NCBI GenBank assembly: GCA_963682055.1
Contig: OY821745.1
Location: 27,091,342-27,155,341 of the forward strand
Source: Primula veris
Taxonomy: Eukaryota > Streptophyta > Magnoliopsida > Ericales > Primulaceae
Reading direction: 5' to 3'
DNA: 64,000 nucleotides
Shown here: positions 12,201-22,876 of the stretch, piece by piece
How the letters are laid out: each line of letters opens with the position of its first letter
Numbering within the stretch: the first letter of the stretch is position 1
The notes under the pieces: model-generated
Seen by the model: the letters and a program-made list of their open reading frames with translations, nothing else
The model's database searches: none
Told to the model about the DNA's origin: nothing
Made by a program: the position numbers and the translations under genes

Positions 12201-14722
12201 TCTTAAGCATTACATTGCAAGAGGACATATCCTTCACAATCGAACTTCTCACTGGAGATAATAATCTCCAAATACTTAATACTTACAGTGTCGCAGACAC
12301 AGTATATAAAATTGAACGACTCTCATGCCATCTAAACCGATGCAAAATAATTTGACATTGTACTTAAAATTCGTATCAAATATCTTATATTTGTAGCATC
12401 AAGATATCATCATGACCTCAATGAACCAAATGTAAAGCCAGGGACCTTGTAACAACACGTAACAATTAATTTTCGGGAAAAAATATATACATAAATAACA
12501 ATTTACCCAAAAAAATTAAAATATGCAAAAAATTACAAAAGCAACTAACTTTGACCAATTATCAAATTAAATACACTCCCACTGAATTAACAATCCCACT
12601 GAATTAACAATTCTCTTTAGTTCCAATCTACCCATTGAATTACAGTATAATATCAATAGCAATTAAATCCAGTAAACACATAAATATATACATACATACA
12701 TTGAAACCAAGTAACAATTACATACATATATAAATATACACAGCTAATTTGTTTAAACACCATATCGAAAGAAAGCAATTAACTTTTATCAATTATAAAT
12801 TAAATACACTCCCACTGAATTAACAATTCTCTTTAGTTCTTCTTTTAGCAATTTCTAGTTAGATATTAACTTTAACTACAGCCCAATACACATATACATA
12901 ATTCTATATACATAAATACATACATAAACATACATTGAGCTTTTATACCAGTAACAGTTACATACATACATGCATAAATAATTAAATATATACAGCTAAT
13001 TTGTTCAAATACCATTTCCAAACAAACAAGTAACTTTTATCACATAAAAATTTAAATACACTCCCACTGAAGTAACAATTTTCTTTAGTCCTTATTTTAC
13101 TAATAACTAGTTAGATATTAACTTTAACTACAACCCAATACATATATACTAATATACGCATACATTGAAACCCAGTAACAATTACATACATACATATACA
13201 TATACAGCTAATTTGTTTAGACACCATATCGAAGCAAAGGAATTAACTTTTATCAAATATTAAGCCAAATTCGCTTCCACTAAAATTAATTCTCTTTAGT
13301 CCTTTTCTCACAAATTTGTTAGATATCAACTTTAACCACGACTCAATACATACATACTAATAAGTCTAATATACAAATACATACACACATAATGAAACCC
13401 AATAACATTTAAACACCATATCCAAACAAGCAATTAACTTTTATCAAATACTTATTAAATAAAATACAATCCCACTGAAGTAACAATTCTCTTTAGTCTT
13501 TCTTTTACTAATTAGTTAGATATTAACTTTAAGGGTGTGTTTGGAACCCGAAAATTGTTACGGAAAAGAAAAGAAAGTAAAACCAAAGAAAATTAACTTA
13601 AAATCATTTTCAGGTCATGTGTTTGGAAGGTTGAGAAATGAATAGAAAAGAAAAGAAAAAAAATGGGAGAGAGAGGTAGCGAGTCCCAATTTTCCCATTC
13701 GTTTTCATTTTCTTCCCACTTTTGGAAGGAAAATGGTTTCTTTCATTCCACACACAAAGTTTTCCCTCACTTTCTTTTGTTTTCTTTTCCATTGGTTTTC
13801 TTATGCAACCAAACACAAGAAAATGTTTTCTCAGAAAATCATTTTCATTTTCCCATCAATTTTCTATGTTCCAAAACACACCCTAACTACAACTCAATAC
13901 ACATATACTAATATACACATACATACATACATAAACACACATTGAAACCCAGTAACAGTTACATACACACAACTAATTTGTTTAAACACCATACCCAAAC
14001 AAGCAATTAACTTTTCTCAAATATTAAATTTAAAACACTCCCACAGAAGCAACAATCCTCTTTACTCTTTTTGTTACCAATTAGTTAGATATTAACTTCA
14101 ACAACAACTCAATACAATATACTAATATACGTATACATAAATAGATAAACATACATTGAAACCTAGTAACAGTTACATACATACATGCATAAGTAATTAA
14201 ATATACACATCTAATTTGTTTAAACACCATACCCAAACAAGCAATTAACTTTTATCTATGTAACAATTCTCTTTAGTCCCTTTTTCACTAATTAGTTTAA
14301 TATTTACTTTAACTACAACTCAATACACATGTATTACATACATACATACATACACTCCCAATGAATTAACAATTCTCTATAGTCCTTTAACTAAATTGTA
14401 ATATTACATAGTAAGATAGATAGATAGATAGATAGAGACATACATTGAATCGATGAAAATCGGATTTGAAGTGAAAGCGTTGATCAAACAAAGAATCGAA
14501 CTCCGCCTTACACGTGTTACAAGACCACCTCACCACGTGTTCCTTCGATTCAATTACTAAATTTTGTTCTTCTCCTCCATCATCAACGGTCAATTCCTCT
14601 TCTTCTTTTTCTTCTTCTTTTAGGGTTTTAGATGAGTGTGGTGATTTGAGGAGCCGACACGTGTCGAAGTAGTCCGGTGGTATTTCGAATACCGAACGCC
14701 CATTTTTCCCCAAACTCCACAT
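9296..14722 (-). CDS. VMS1: VMS1/ANKZF1-type tRNA hydrolase of ribosome quality control
   Basis: Six exons: 14444-14722, 11550-12004, 11098-11212, 10334-10999, 10136-10213 and 9296-9553. All introns are GT-AG; the joined CDS is 1,851 bp, 616 residues. Family role: cleaving peptidyl-tRNA on stalled 60S ribosomes and supporting Cdc48-dependent mitochondrial stress responses. In order: an N-terminal motif with FEIPPDYFDTCRLL, a C2H2 finger (Cys68, Cys71, His84, His90), an acidic linker, the VLRF1 release-factor-like domain from about residue 200 with GGHFAGCVF and the loop AGSKQSSKD carrying the presumed catalytic Gln256, then SAGASLRRYNE, an ankyrin segment near 424-470, a charged coiled coil (506-560) and a C-terminal Cys-rich motif (Cys580, 582, 583, 601, 605) ending in HKEILEDG. 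Length fits the plant family. The gene looks intact. The start is the ATG at 14722; a TTG seven codons upstream is not needed. Confidence 0.92.
12470..14400. repeat. Degenerate tandem array in VMS1 intron 1
   Basis: At least seven imperfect units of roughly 190-250 bp. Each has the phrases attaacttttatcaaat, cactcccactgaattaacaa, tctctttagtcc, tagatattaactttaac and an acatacatacata tract. Unit anchors are near 12545, 12779, 13030, 13244, 13433, 14006 and 14246. The larger gap between 13433 and 14006 is explained by the MITE at 13533-13883. It fills most of the 2.4-kb intron. Confidence 0.8.
13533..13883. mobile_element. Tourist/PIF-Harbinger-like MITE (351 bp)
   Basis: Ends are GGGTGTGTTTGGAAC and, reverse-complemented, GGGTGTGTTTTGGAAC, flanked by TAA on both sides (13530-13532, 13884-13886), the three-base site used by PIF/Harbinger elements. 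Internal sequence also folds back (ttttccattggttttctt against a complementary left half). It interrupts one unit of the intron array, so it arrived after the array expanded. Confidence 0.75.
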
Positions 14723-14964
14723 TCTCTTCTCTACCACCCTCAATAAATAGAATCTATTTTAGTTTTTTCCTTCTTTTTATTTTTGCTCAAAAGAATCGAT
14801 TGGGCTGTTTGGTTCGGAGAAAGGCTATTTTCTGTCACTACACTTTTTTCATCTCAAAAAAAAAAACATTTATTATTGAAGTTTTAAGTACAAAATATAA
14901 AAACAACTAAAAATATAAACTGATAAATTATTAAAAAAACATAAGAAATTAAAAATAATTGAGA

Positions 14965-15640
14965 AAAGTGCATACATGAACAAAAAATTGTATGCACATC
15001 CGAAAAAAAATACATACACAATCTAAAAAACTGTATACATAATACGAAAAAATACATACATAGTATAAAAGTGCAAACACATACAGAAAAATTATTGATA
15101 AAGCAATAACTTTGGTCGGTGTCGTTATGCTTTTCAACGATAATATAATAAGTATTGGACACTTCGTTGTTCTTTATTATTGCTCGGATTACAATTTATT
15201 ATTACACTTGTGGTTGGTCTACAATTTAATCTTGATCTTTATCTTTGTCTTTGGTGCTCGGTCTTCAATTGATCTCGGTTTGCTTTCTAATGAGATAAGC
15301 TCTGACAAGTTTCTCTCTTTTATCTTCATATTGAGTTATTTATAGCCATTTATGCGTCATAGGATGTTGACAAGTATTTTCATCTCTGGGCTTTTCCCAT
15401 ATGGAACTTTGCTATTGGGCTGATATATTTATTGGATAATTCTTTATCCTGAAATGGGGAAAGTACTGTTATATCCCTGACCTTACTTTTTGCATTGGAT
15501 ACCCATTTATAGCGCATTGTATGGTTAATACCCGAATAAACATATTCGGGATATCAAGTATATACACCAAAATTAATAAAGTGCATACACAATCCAGAAA
15601 AGTATATACACAATCCAAAAAAGTGCATACATAATATTTT
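14965..15640. repeat. Short tandem array of about 20-24 bp units
   Basis: Variants of aatccaaaaaagtgcataca recur on both sides of the solo LTR (14965-15090 and 15557-15640). The LTR apparently inserted into a pre-existing array. Confidence 0.65.
15096..15556. repeat. Solo LTR related to E3
   Basis: Begins TGATAAAGCAATAACTTTGG and ends TTCGGGATATCA, matching start and end of the E3 LTRs (TGATAAAGCCATAACTTTGG ... TCTATCA), with shared internal phrases (tttattattgctcgga, ggtgctcgg, gttatttatag). It is 461 bp against 571 bp and quite diverged. Flanks attat/agtat are one base short of a perfect five-base duplication. No internal retrotransposon sequence adjoins it. Confidence 0.75.
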
Positions 15641-16107
15641 TTGAATTGTATTTCGATTATTTTTTTATAATTTATTTGGATTTTATTAATAAAAAATACC
15701 TTTTTTATTTTTTTAATTTTTATTTTTTTAATTTTTTGACTTTTTTTGAACTTTTTGGTTTATTTATTGGCTCGAACTTAAATAAGTTTGGGCCCCGGAC
15801 TTTAACTTAAATAAGTCCAGTTTTATGGACCTATTAACAATTATATCTAACTTAAATAAGTCCAGTTTTCTACGCCTATGGACAATTATATCTACGGATA
15901 ATTAGTCAAAGGTATAAATAGTTATCATACTAGTTGACAAAATAGAAACATAAATAGGGAGTAAATGAAAAGAGAACGGAAACGAAAAACGAAAAACGAA
16001 AGAAGTGAAATTAAATTTACATGTAAAATAATAGGAAGTTAAAATGAGAAGCAGAAACTAAAAAACGAAATGAGATTTTTGAAAGAGAAACGTGTTTCTC
16101 GATAATT

Positions 16108-16510
16108 ATGCTTCATATGGGTTTTATATATTTTTATATATTCATTTATTCATTTTTTCTCGTTTTATACATTGTTCTTAATTTTTCTTTTTTATAGCAT
16201 GCTTTCTACTTTTATCTCCTTTTTGTTCCTTTGTTTCTTAATTTATTTATTTTTTTACAATGGTTTATATATATATATATTTTTTTAAGTCAATTTTCAA
16301 CCCTAAAACTCGGGTGTACAAAAATACAGTAAAAATCAATGTACAAAAAGGAAAATAAAGTAAAAATTAAGGTTTAAAAAAAATTAAGAAACAAAGGTTA
16401 AAAAAGGGAGTAAAAGTAGGAAACATGGTAAAAAAAAAAAAGGTATAAAACAAAAAAAAAATGAAAAAACGAAAGTAGAAAAAGGAAATAAACCATGCTT
16501 CATACATATG
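16108..16510. repeat. Long imperfect inverted repeat
   Basis: Left arm 16110-16265 pairs with right arm 16290-16505; for example tttctacttttatctcc pairs with gggagtaaaagtaggaaa, and tttgtttcttaattt with its complement. Short AT loop near 16270-16290. A hairpin or foldback relic; family unknown. Confidence 0.6.
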
Positions 16511-16547
16511 ATTCTAATAAGAGCCGATGATAGTGTTCGAAATTTAT

Positions 16548-16925
16548 TAAAAGGCTATCAAACCTGTTAATTTTTGATAATTTGCTATCCAGCCTAATAT
16601 ACTTTCTAAATTGATATTCAACCTATACATTTTGCTCTAATTTAATACCCAACCTAACATTTTTTTCTAATTTGGTAACCAACCTATGCGTTAAAAACCG
16701 ATGATCGAAGACAGATTGAGTCACTTAATTGGACTGTATACGTATAAGTTGGGTACCAAATTAGAGCGAAACATATAGGTTCGATACCAAATTAGAAAAA
16801 AAGCGTTAGGTTGGGTACCAAATTAGAGCGAAATATATAGGTTGGGTACCAAATTAGAAAATATGTTAGGCTGGGTATCAAATCACTAAAAGTTGATAGG
16901 TTATGTAGCATTTTAGCATTTTTCC
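16548..16925. repeat. Foldback element with internal tandem units
   Basis: Left arm has ctatccagcctaatat, ttctaatttggtaacca; right arm has the complements ttaggctgggtatc, ttgggtaccaaattagaa. Within each arm a unit of about 30-50 bp (accaaattagagcgaaa...ataggttggg) is repeated. No terminal duplication assigned. Confidence 0.65.
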
Positions 16926-17228
16926 CGTTGTCAGATGAACAAATTTAGTGAAGTTTGTATGGTTAATTTTTGTCATGATATCGATTTTTTAATATGTATT
17001 TATAAATTTTTTTTTGGATAAATCACCGTATTATTTTATTTTTAAAGTGTTTGTTCAACAAAATTTATAAAATTTGACCTTTTATATATTTTCTTATGTT
17101 TAATTATTTGTTTGATATTTTATAAAGTAGTAACATTAATAAATACAAAAAAAATATCAAATTTTACAGATTTTTTTGAACAAACAGTACTTTATAAATA
17201 AAATAATACGTTGATTTAGAGCAACAAC

Positions 17229-17318
17229 AAATCGAAAATAAATTACGAATATATATGAAAAACCAATGACCATAAATCGAAAATAAATTACGAATATATA
17301 TGAAAAACCAATGACCAT
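17229..17318. repeat. Perfect 45-bp tandem duplication
   Basis: Two identical copies, 17229-17273 and 17274-17318, beginning aaatcgaaaataaattacg. Probably a recent slippage event. Confidence 0.9.
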
Positions 17319-18430
17319 ACGAAATTGATGAGAAAATCTAAACCCGTAGTAAACGGATGCGGAAAATGAAAAGGGAAACGTCGAAAAAATAAAAGTAAAA
17401 AAAAAACTAAATTTTACACATGAAATAATGGTAAGCGGAAACGAGAAACGTAAGCTGAAAAATGAAAAGCAGAATTTTTGAAACTATGGTTGGAACTTGG
17501 AAACTGGAAGAACATTATGGAGCTGTTCTACAATGTCAAGTTTTTTTTATAAGCCCTAAAAACGTCACTAAATAAATACATAATAAAATAAGTAATGACA
17601 CGAGCGGTTCAGTCGTGTCAATATTTTGGGGTTCAACCTATATGAGAACAGCTCATTGTACCTTTTGTACATATCTAAAAATAAGATGAATTTATAAAAT
17701 ATAAACTTGAGTATCACACTTTACATAATTAACTATCTTACTATTTTTCCTCACAACTTGATAAGTGTAACTCGTGTACCGTAACTCACGTATTTATATG
17801 ATAACTTTAATTTGGAGGTCTAAGTGCATATCTTGTTGACACTATCATTTGTCAATTGTGTAATTAGTAATCCACAATAATTAGAAAATGACATAGGAAT
17901 GATGTGTTATCATACCATACAGGATCGTGCACCATAGTAGAGAAACACTTCTATGAAATTGTTATACATTTTTTTTTAAGGTTGGATTAACTAATAAAAT
18001 AATTTAGTTTAAATTTTAAATTAAATTTAGTTTAGTTAATTTTGGGTTCTCACATATATATTGAGTTTTTAATGGTTGTCACATCTAAATTTTTAATTGA
18101 CCCATTTATAATAGTGTTACTCGTCATCATATCGTAATTTATAAATTACCACACTAGTATCTATTTTGATAATGTCTTTTTTAATTAAAGTATTCCCTTT
18201 TTTTCTTCTTTTTTTTTTCTATTTACTCGTTTCTATTTTAGTCATTGGTCTGCATCCTACTTTTCTTCTCTTTTTTGGCCCTTTTTGTTTCGTAAGCTAT
18301 TACTATTTATACTTTTTCTTACATTATTGGGGTATCCTTTCACTTACTAACTAATAAGAGTGGGTGATGATATTCTATCTAAATATTAAACACCAGTAAT
18401 AAAGAAGAGAATAGTAAATATCATGAGTTC

Positions 18431-19001
18431 TGATAAAGCCATAACTTTGGTCGGTCGCGTTAGGATTTTCAACAATAATGTAATAGTAAATCAACTATAA
18501 ATAATGACACTTCCTGCTCTTTATTATTGCTCGGATTGTTATCCTTATTCGGAATATTACACTTGCTCGGATTAGTATCTCTATTTTACAATGGTGCTCG
18601 ATTTGACTATTTGATCTCTCTTCTTGGGCTTTCTCCCCTTTTATTCGGTGCTCGGCTTTATCTCTGCTCGGTTTATTTCTCGACGTGATATGATTTGACT
18701 AGTTTCTCTCTTTTCTCAACTTCTCTCTATATTTTTTGGATATATTTTCTGGTCCATTTCTAGGAGGGGTAGTTGGCTATTTATAGGCAACTATGCCTTC
18801 TTGGATGTTGACAAATGTCTTCATCCCATGGGGTTTTTCAGACATGGGTCCCCAGTTGAGTGGGGTTGGGCTTTTAATAATAGTACCTCATTTTCCTATA
18901 AAAGGCATAAGATGACCCATTTAAGCGTTGGATACCCATTTATAAAGTGGGCTGATTATTACCCGAATATAATATTCGGGTCCAATTTTTATGTTCTATC
19001 A
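18431..19001 (-). repeat. 3' LTR of E3
   Basis: 571 bp, starts TGATAAAGCC and ends GTTCTATCA on the plus strand. Next to it at 19002-19020 lies a purine-rich stretch on the minus strand (AGGGAGCACT), the likely polypurine tract. Confidence 0.95.
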
Positions 19002-19184
19002 AGTGCTCCCTGACTTCCTCGGCGTGGTTTCCATGTCGAGGGAGTCATGTTCGGTCCGTCGAGGATATTACTTCGGTCTTGTCGTTCCTAATACTTCATC
19101 GAGAAACGCAACAGACTCATGACGGTTCCATGGGGGGCCCATTTAATGTTTCCTATCCTAATATCTTTCTTCGAGGAAAACTCA

Positions 19185-19193
19185 TATAAAAGG
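19185..19193 (+). promoter_or_regulatory. TATA boxes of the four antisense mini-ORFs
   Basis: TATAAAAGG at 19185 (given here), TATAAAAGG at 19812, TATAAATAC at 20713 and TATAAG at 21885, each 57-110 bp upstream of its ORF's ATG. Repeated spacing suggests four separate transcription units rather than one message. Confidence 0.55.
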
Positions 19194-19245
19194 GGTGTGC
19201 CCCCTCCATAATTAGGCATTTTACTACTACTTTGCTCGTGACGTA

Positions 19246-19521
19246 ATGGCTTCCTCTGGTTCTACTGGTGAGAGCTCCTTTAATTATATTTCTTATTTAG
19301 AAATGGAGATCAAGAAATCTCGTACCGCAAATAAGAAACTCGTGGTCAAGGTTTCAAATTACAAGAAAAGGTTGTCTGACATGGATTCTGATCATCATGT
19401 GACGATGGCCGATCGGGATTGGGCTTACGAGCATATAAAGAGGCTCGAGGCTAATCTGGCTAAGCAGAAGGCAGCAAAAAGGGCCTATAAGCTCGCCTTC
19501 AAGGAGTTGCATGCTCGGTAA
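19246..19521 (+). CDS. E3 antisense mini-ORF a, coiled-coil protein
   Basis: 91 residues, plus strand, opposite to the element's gag-pol. Start ATG 19246 follows a TATA box (TATAAAAGG at 19185) by about 60 bp; an AATAAA at 19645 lies downstream. Predicted as a charged coiled coil with the C-terminal motif KRAYKLAFKEL, nearly repeated in ORF b, so a and b are paralogues. Antisense ORFs between pol and the 3' LTR are known in Tat-lineage elements, but I do not recognise this protein's function. Confidence 0.6.
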   Translation: MASSGSTGESSFNYISYLEMEIKKSRTANKKLVVKVSNYKKRLSDMDSDHHVTMADRDWAYEHIKRLEANLAKQKAAKRAYKLAFKELHAR

Positions 19522-19868
19522 ACCGAGTTCGGATGATGATGAAGAAGGCTCTTCCTCGAAATAATTAGTCTTTTTTGATTTCTGTTGTAATTTCTTTTGA
19601 ATAGGGAGTCTTCTCCTCAGTTGTAATCGAATGTTTTTGAAATTAATAAAATATTTTCCTATCCTTGTTCTTGTCTGTTCATCTTCTTGATATCTTTTTG
19701 GATGACTTTAATTGGATTTGGAACTGTGGTTAATTTGCCGTAAATGCTCTTGGGAAGTTCAAGAGGTTGTATTTCTTCGAGATGACCTTTGATCTACTCC
19801 TTGTTTCTTCCTATAAAAGGGGACTGTCCCTGTATTCTTTATGCAATTCATTCTTTATTAGCGAACAA

Positions 19869-20207
19869 ATGGCTTTTCCTCTTGAAAACTATGGTGACAA
19901 CCTTCCTGAATATATTGCTCGTCTTGAAGAGGAAGTTTAGAAGGTGCGTTACCTCGAGAAGAGGATTGCCCGGCTGTCGGTGGAAGCTCATCGGGCCGCC
20001 GAACTAGATGAGCGATTGGACGCCATGGAGAAGGAGCACCAGAGGTCTTTGCTCGACAGTATTCGCGCTCGTGCTCGGATCAAAGAGCTCGAGGCCTCCA
20101 GAGACAGGCAACTTGCTTCCAAGAGGGCTTACAAACTGGCCCTTAAGGAAGTGTATTCTCGGTCGAAGGGGAAGCCGAATGACGAAGCGGGCCCTTCTAC
20201 GAAATGA
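19869..20207 (+). pseudogene. E3 antisense mini-ORF b, coiled-coil protein, interrupted by a stop
   Basis: The ATG at 19869 follows a TATA box (TATAAAAGG at 19812). The frame reads 23 codons, hits TAG at 19938-19940 and continues open to 20207. The downstream part ends with KRAYKLALKEVYSR, a close match to ORF a. AATAAA at 20269-20274 gives a likely polyadenylation signal. One substitution separates it from an open gene of about 112 codons. Confidence 0.55.
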
Positions 20208-20805
20208 TTTTATTGTTTTTATTGTATTTCCTTTTACTGCTTCTTCTGTAACAAAGCATCAATCAATCAATAAAGACTTCTTTCTCTTGTTTATATCTGA
20301 ATTACTTTCCGAATGCAATTTCTTTTGACTGCGCACGCTTGTGGCCTCATTAATGCTTTTTCTTGGGCCTTGCGTTTGACCTTATCCATTGGAACCTTCT
20401 TATTCTTTATATCTGGGGACCAATAGGATTTCTTGAGCCTTGTGCAAAAGATCTTAGATATTTATTTGAACTGCTGCCTTTCCCCAAAAATGACGCGTGT
20501 TTCGATGCCATTATTACTTACCCCCTTTAAATATTGGTAAGAATCCAAGCGTTTTGTGAACAAGAGTGGCTTTTAGTTACTCACGCTTTTTTAGAACCTT
20601 TTGGGAATCCAAACGTTTTTTCTTGAACAGACACATCTTTTAATTGTCGTCGCTTCTTAGTACCCATTGGTGAACGGTTGCGACTCTCAATACCAGCCCT
20701 CATCTAATTGATCTATAAATACCTGCTTACAACATGGTTACATCCACAATCCTCATCATATTATTTTCCCCCATATACAGACCCTCATCTTATAATTTCC
20801 CTAAG

Positions 20806-21099
20806 ATGCCTGGTCCTTTCACCCAATCAGCATTAGCTTTGCAAGTGGAGGCCTTTGAAGCCTCCTATAGCCATGTACAAAGGCTGTTGAGGGATGCCGA
20901 GGAGGAACTGAAGGTGATGCGTTATCACCATACCGAGATGGTTTGGGAATTAACTTGGCTAAGATCCGAACTGGCTTATTGCCGACGTGCTCGTCAGGCT
21001 CTAGTCGAAGAGAATGAGATGCAAAGGGGGAATCCGACACTGAGGGACAGGGATGTCTCTGCCGGGCCCTCTCACCGATACCGATCGACTTCCCCCTAA
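20806..21099 (+). CDS. E3 antisense mini-ORF c, coiled-coil protein
   Basis: 97 residues from ATG 20806 (MPGPF), which I prefer to the in-frame ATG at 20734 because the longer leader is hydrophobic and unlike ORF d, while ORF d begins MSGPV. TATA box (TATAAATAC) at 20713. Helical, rich in Glu/Arg/Leu, ending in a Ser/Arg/Pro tail. Unknown function. Confidence 0.55.
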   Translation: MPGPFTQSALALQVEAFEASYSHVQRLLRDAEEELKVMRYHHTEMVWELTWLRSELAYCRRARQALVEENEMQRGNPTLRDRDVSAGPSHRYRSTSP

Positions 21100-21504
21100 C
21101 CTTATCCCTTTTTATTTTTATTTTTCTCTTCTTTTCCCCATCTTTTCCCATCTCTTTCTTTTCTATACTCTTTCAGTCTCTCTTCTCTCTATCCTCCATT
21201 TTCTTCTTACTATCTTTTCCTAGGTCTTTCTTTTTCTTCTTTTTGTTTTGTTTCTTTGCACCACTACGATGTAACAATCAACCCTGTGATCCTAAGGGTT
21301 GTGTTATGTCTAAGGTTTTTGTCATTTTTCTTTTCCTCTTCTTGCTTTTCATTTCTGTTCCTTCCACTTTCTTCCTTCTTTTTTCTCTTGCACTCTTCTT
21401 CTTTTCCTTTCTCTTTCTTCTTACTTTTTCTTTTTGGCGTCTCCTGCTCACTTGGTCAGCTGATATAGTTGATCTTCTTTGCCTGATCTTCTGTACTAGC
21501 TCTT

Positions 21505-21625
21505 CTTGGATGTAATAGGTCTTTACCTCGGATGTAACAGATTTTCTTTTCGGATGTAATAGATTTCTTTTTCGGATGTAATAGATTTCTTTTTCGAGTG
21601 TAATAGATTTTCTTTTGATGTAATG
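21505..21625. repeat. Minisatellite of about 24 bp units
   Basis: Five to six imperfect copies of cggatgtaatagatttcttt between ORF c and ORF d. It lies on the E3 3' side, where Tat elements often carry tandem repeats. Confidence 0.8.
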
Positions 21626-21993
21626 AACAATGATGTATTCCATCTTTATTAATGAGAAGTATTTTTGCCCCTTTATTTCTGCACTTCTTTTTATATTGCA
21701 CCTGTGGTTTGTTGTTTGTCTGGAATCTAGATCTTTGAATATCTCGTCTTTATTTCTTTCTGTACTGTTGTATCAGATGTCAGTAGATGTCCCCATCACT
21801 GTCGAACATAGGTGCATGCTCTCTATTAGGTCAGGAAATATGCATGCTCCCAAGCATGTCATAAAATATCATACTATTTTCGTTCTATAAGTACTTCTCT
21901 TTTCTTTAGTAGTTTATCATCTCTCATTTTTCTTTTATTGCTTATTTCTCCCTCAGCCCCTTATTTTCTTCCGTACTATAACAATTTCCCAGA

Positions 21994-22245
21994 ATGTCTG
22001 GACCTGTGGTGAGATATCATGCCAAGATGAAGGGCTTGGACACTGAGGTATCTCGGGTCCGCCGTCGGATGGCAAGGCTTGAGAAAGAGTATGGCGTTTT
22101 GGCCTTGAGCTTGTTCGGCTCTCATCCTGAAGAGACGGTGAAGTGGACCGAGATTTCGGCACTGGGTCGCCAGCTCGATCACTTGTTGTCACAGAGAAAT
22201 CATCTGGTCAACTCCTGGTATGTGTTCATGTCGTGCGCCTCTTGA
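21994..22245 (+). pseudogene. E3 antisense mini-ORF d, truncated at the copia seam
   Basis: Begins MSGPV at 21994; TATAAG at 21885 is a weaker TATA candidate. About 71 codons of coiled-coil sequence are gypsy-derived; from about 22207 the frame enters antisense copia gag sequence and stops at 22245. The original C-terminus is lost, marking the left seam of the copia block. Confidence 0.55.
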
Positions 22246-22814
22246 ATTGCGGTGACCTTTGGTTCCCATTCCTTTGGTAAGCTCCTAATCACCTTTGAAA
22301 CCATTTCCTTACAAGACAAACACTTACCAACAGATGTTAATCCATTAGTAATTGTAGTAAATCTAGCAAGCATATCGGAAATAGTTTCTCCCTCGCTCAT
22401 CTTAAAAAGCTCGTAGTCATGAACTAATAGTTGGAGTTTGCAATCCTTAACTTGGTTAGTCCCTTCATGCATTACTACTAGCTTATCCCACATACCCTTA
22501 GCGGTTTTACAAGCGGAAATTTTGTTGTACTCGTTAGGAGAAACGGCACACACAATAGCATACATCGCTTTGGCGTTCGTAGAGTAGGCTTCTAGTTGAG
22601 CGTTATCTAGGTTCTCTACGGGGATTGGGTTCTCGCTATTTTCGGATGTAGGTGCGGAATATCCTACTTTTATGGTCATCCAAAGTCTAACATTATAGCT
22701 TTGCAAAAACATGCTCATCCTATCCTTCCAATATGAAAAATTTATTCCATCAAAATAAGGTGGAGTATTTGGGGATAAAGCTATGCCGGATGCGAAATTG
22801 TACAAATTAGCCAT
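22207..22814 (-). pseudogene. Copia gag, N-terminal part
   Basis: Start MANLYNFASG at 22814, 48 bp after the PBS. Typical copia gag_pre/UBN2 features: YFDGINFSYWKDRM, GMWDKLVVMHEG, LLVHDYELFKMSEGE, VIRSLPKEWEPKVTAI. It ends at QELT at the seam; the stop at 22200-22202 is formed by flanking gypsy sequence. The missing continuation is found at 25905 and leftwards. Confidence 0.88.
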
Positions 22815-22861
22815 CGGGATCTTAACTCTTAAATCGTTAGATTCCTATATGCAAGAGCCTC

Positions 22862-22874
22862 GGCTCTGATACCA
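22862..22874 (-). other. Copia primer binding site
   Basis: TGGTATCAGAGCC on the minus strand, complementary to the 3' end of initiator tRNA-Met, the usual primer of plant copia elements. Two bases separate it from the LTR. Confidence 0.9.
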
Positions 22875-22876
22875 AT

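Larger units (their letters stand above)
14723..18430. other. Intergenic region upstream of VMS1
   Basis: No gene recognised. Contains the probable VMS1 promoter, a short-unit tandem array split by a solo LTR (15096-15556), foldbacks at 16108-16510 and 16548-16925, and a 45-bp perfect tandem duplication at 17229-17318. The rest is AT-rich and unremarkable. Confidence 0.6.

Noticed and set aside
14884..15162. Minus-strand ORF rich in Cys/Phe/Tyr with signal-peptide look
   Set aside because: It is made of the short tandem array read as codons and runs into the solo LTR; not a secreted Cys-rich peptide gene.
18801..19013. Plus-strand 70-codon ORF, also at 30279-30494
   Set aside because: Lies wholly in the E3 LTRs, present in both only because the LTRs are copies.
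21278..21701. Minus-strand Lys/Arg-rich ORFs
   Set aside because: They are the complement of a pyrimidine tract and the ggatgtaatagattt minisatellite between mini-ORFs c and d.
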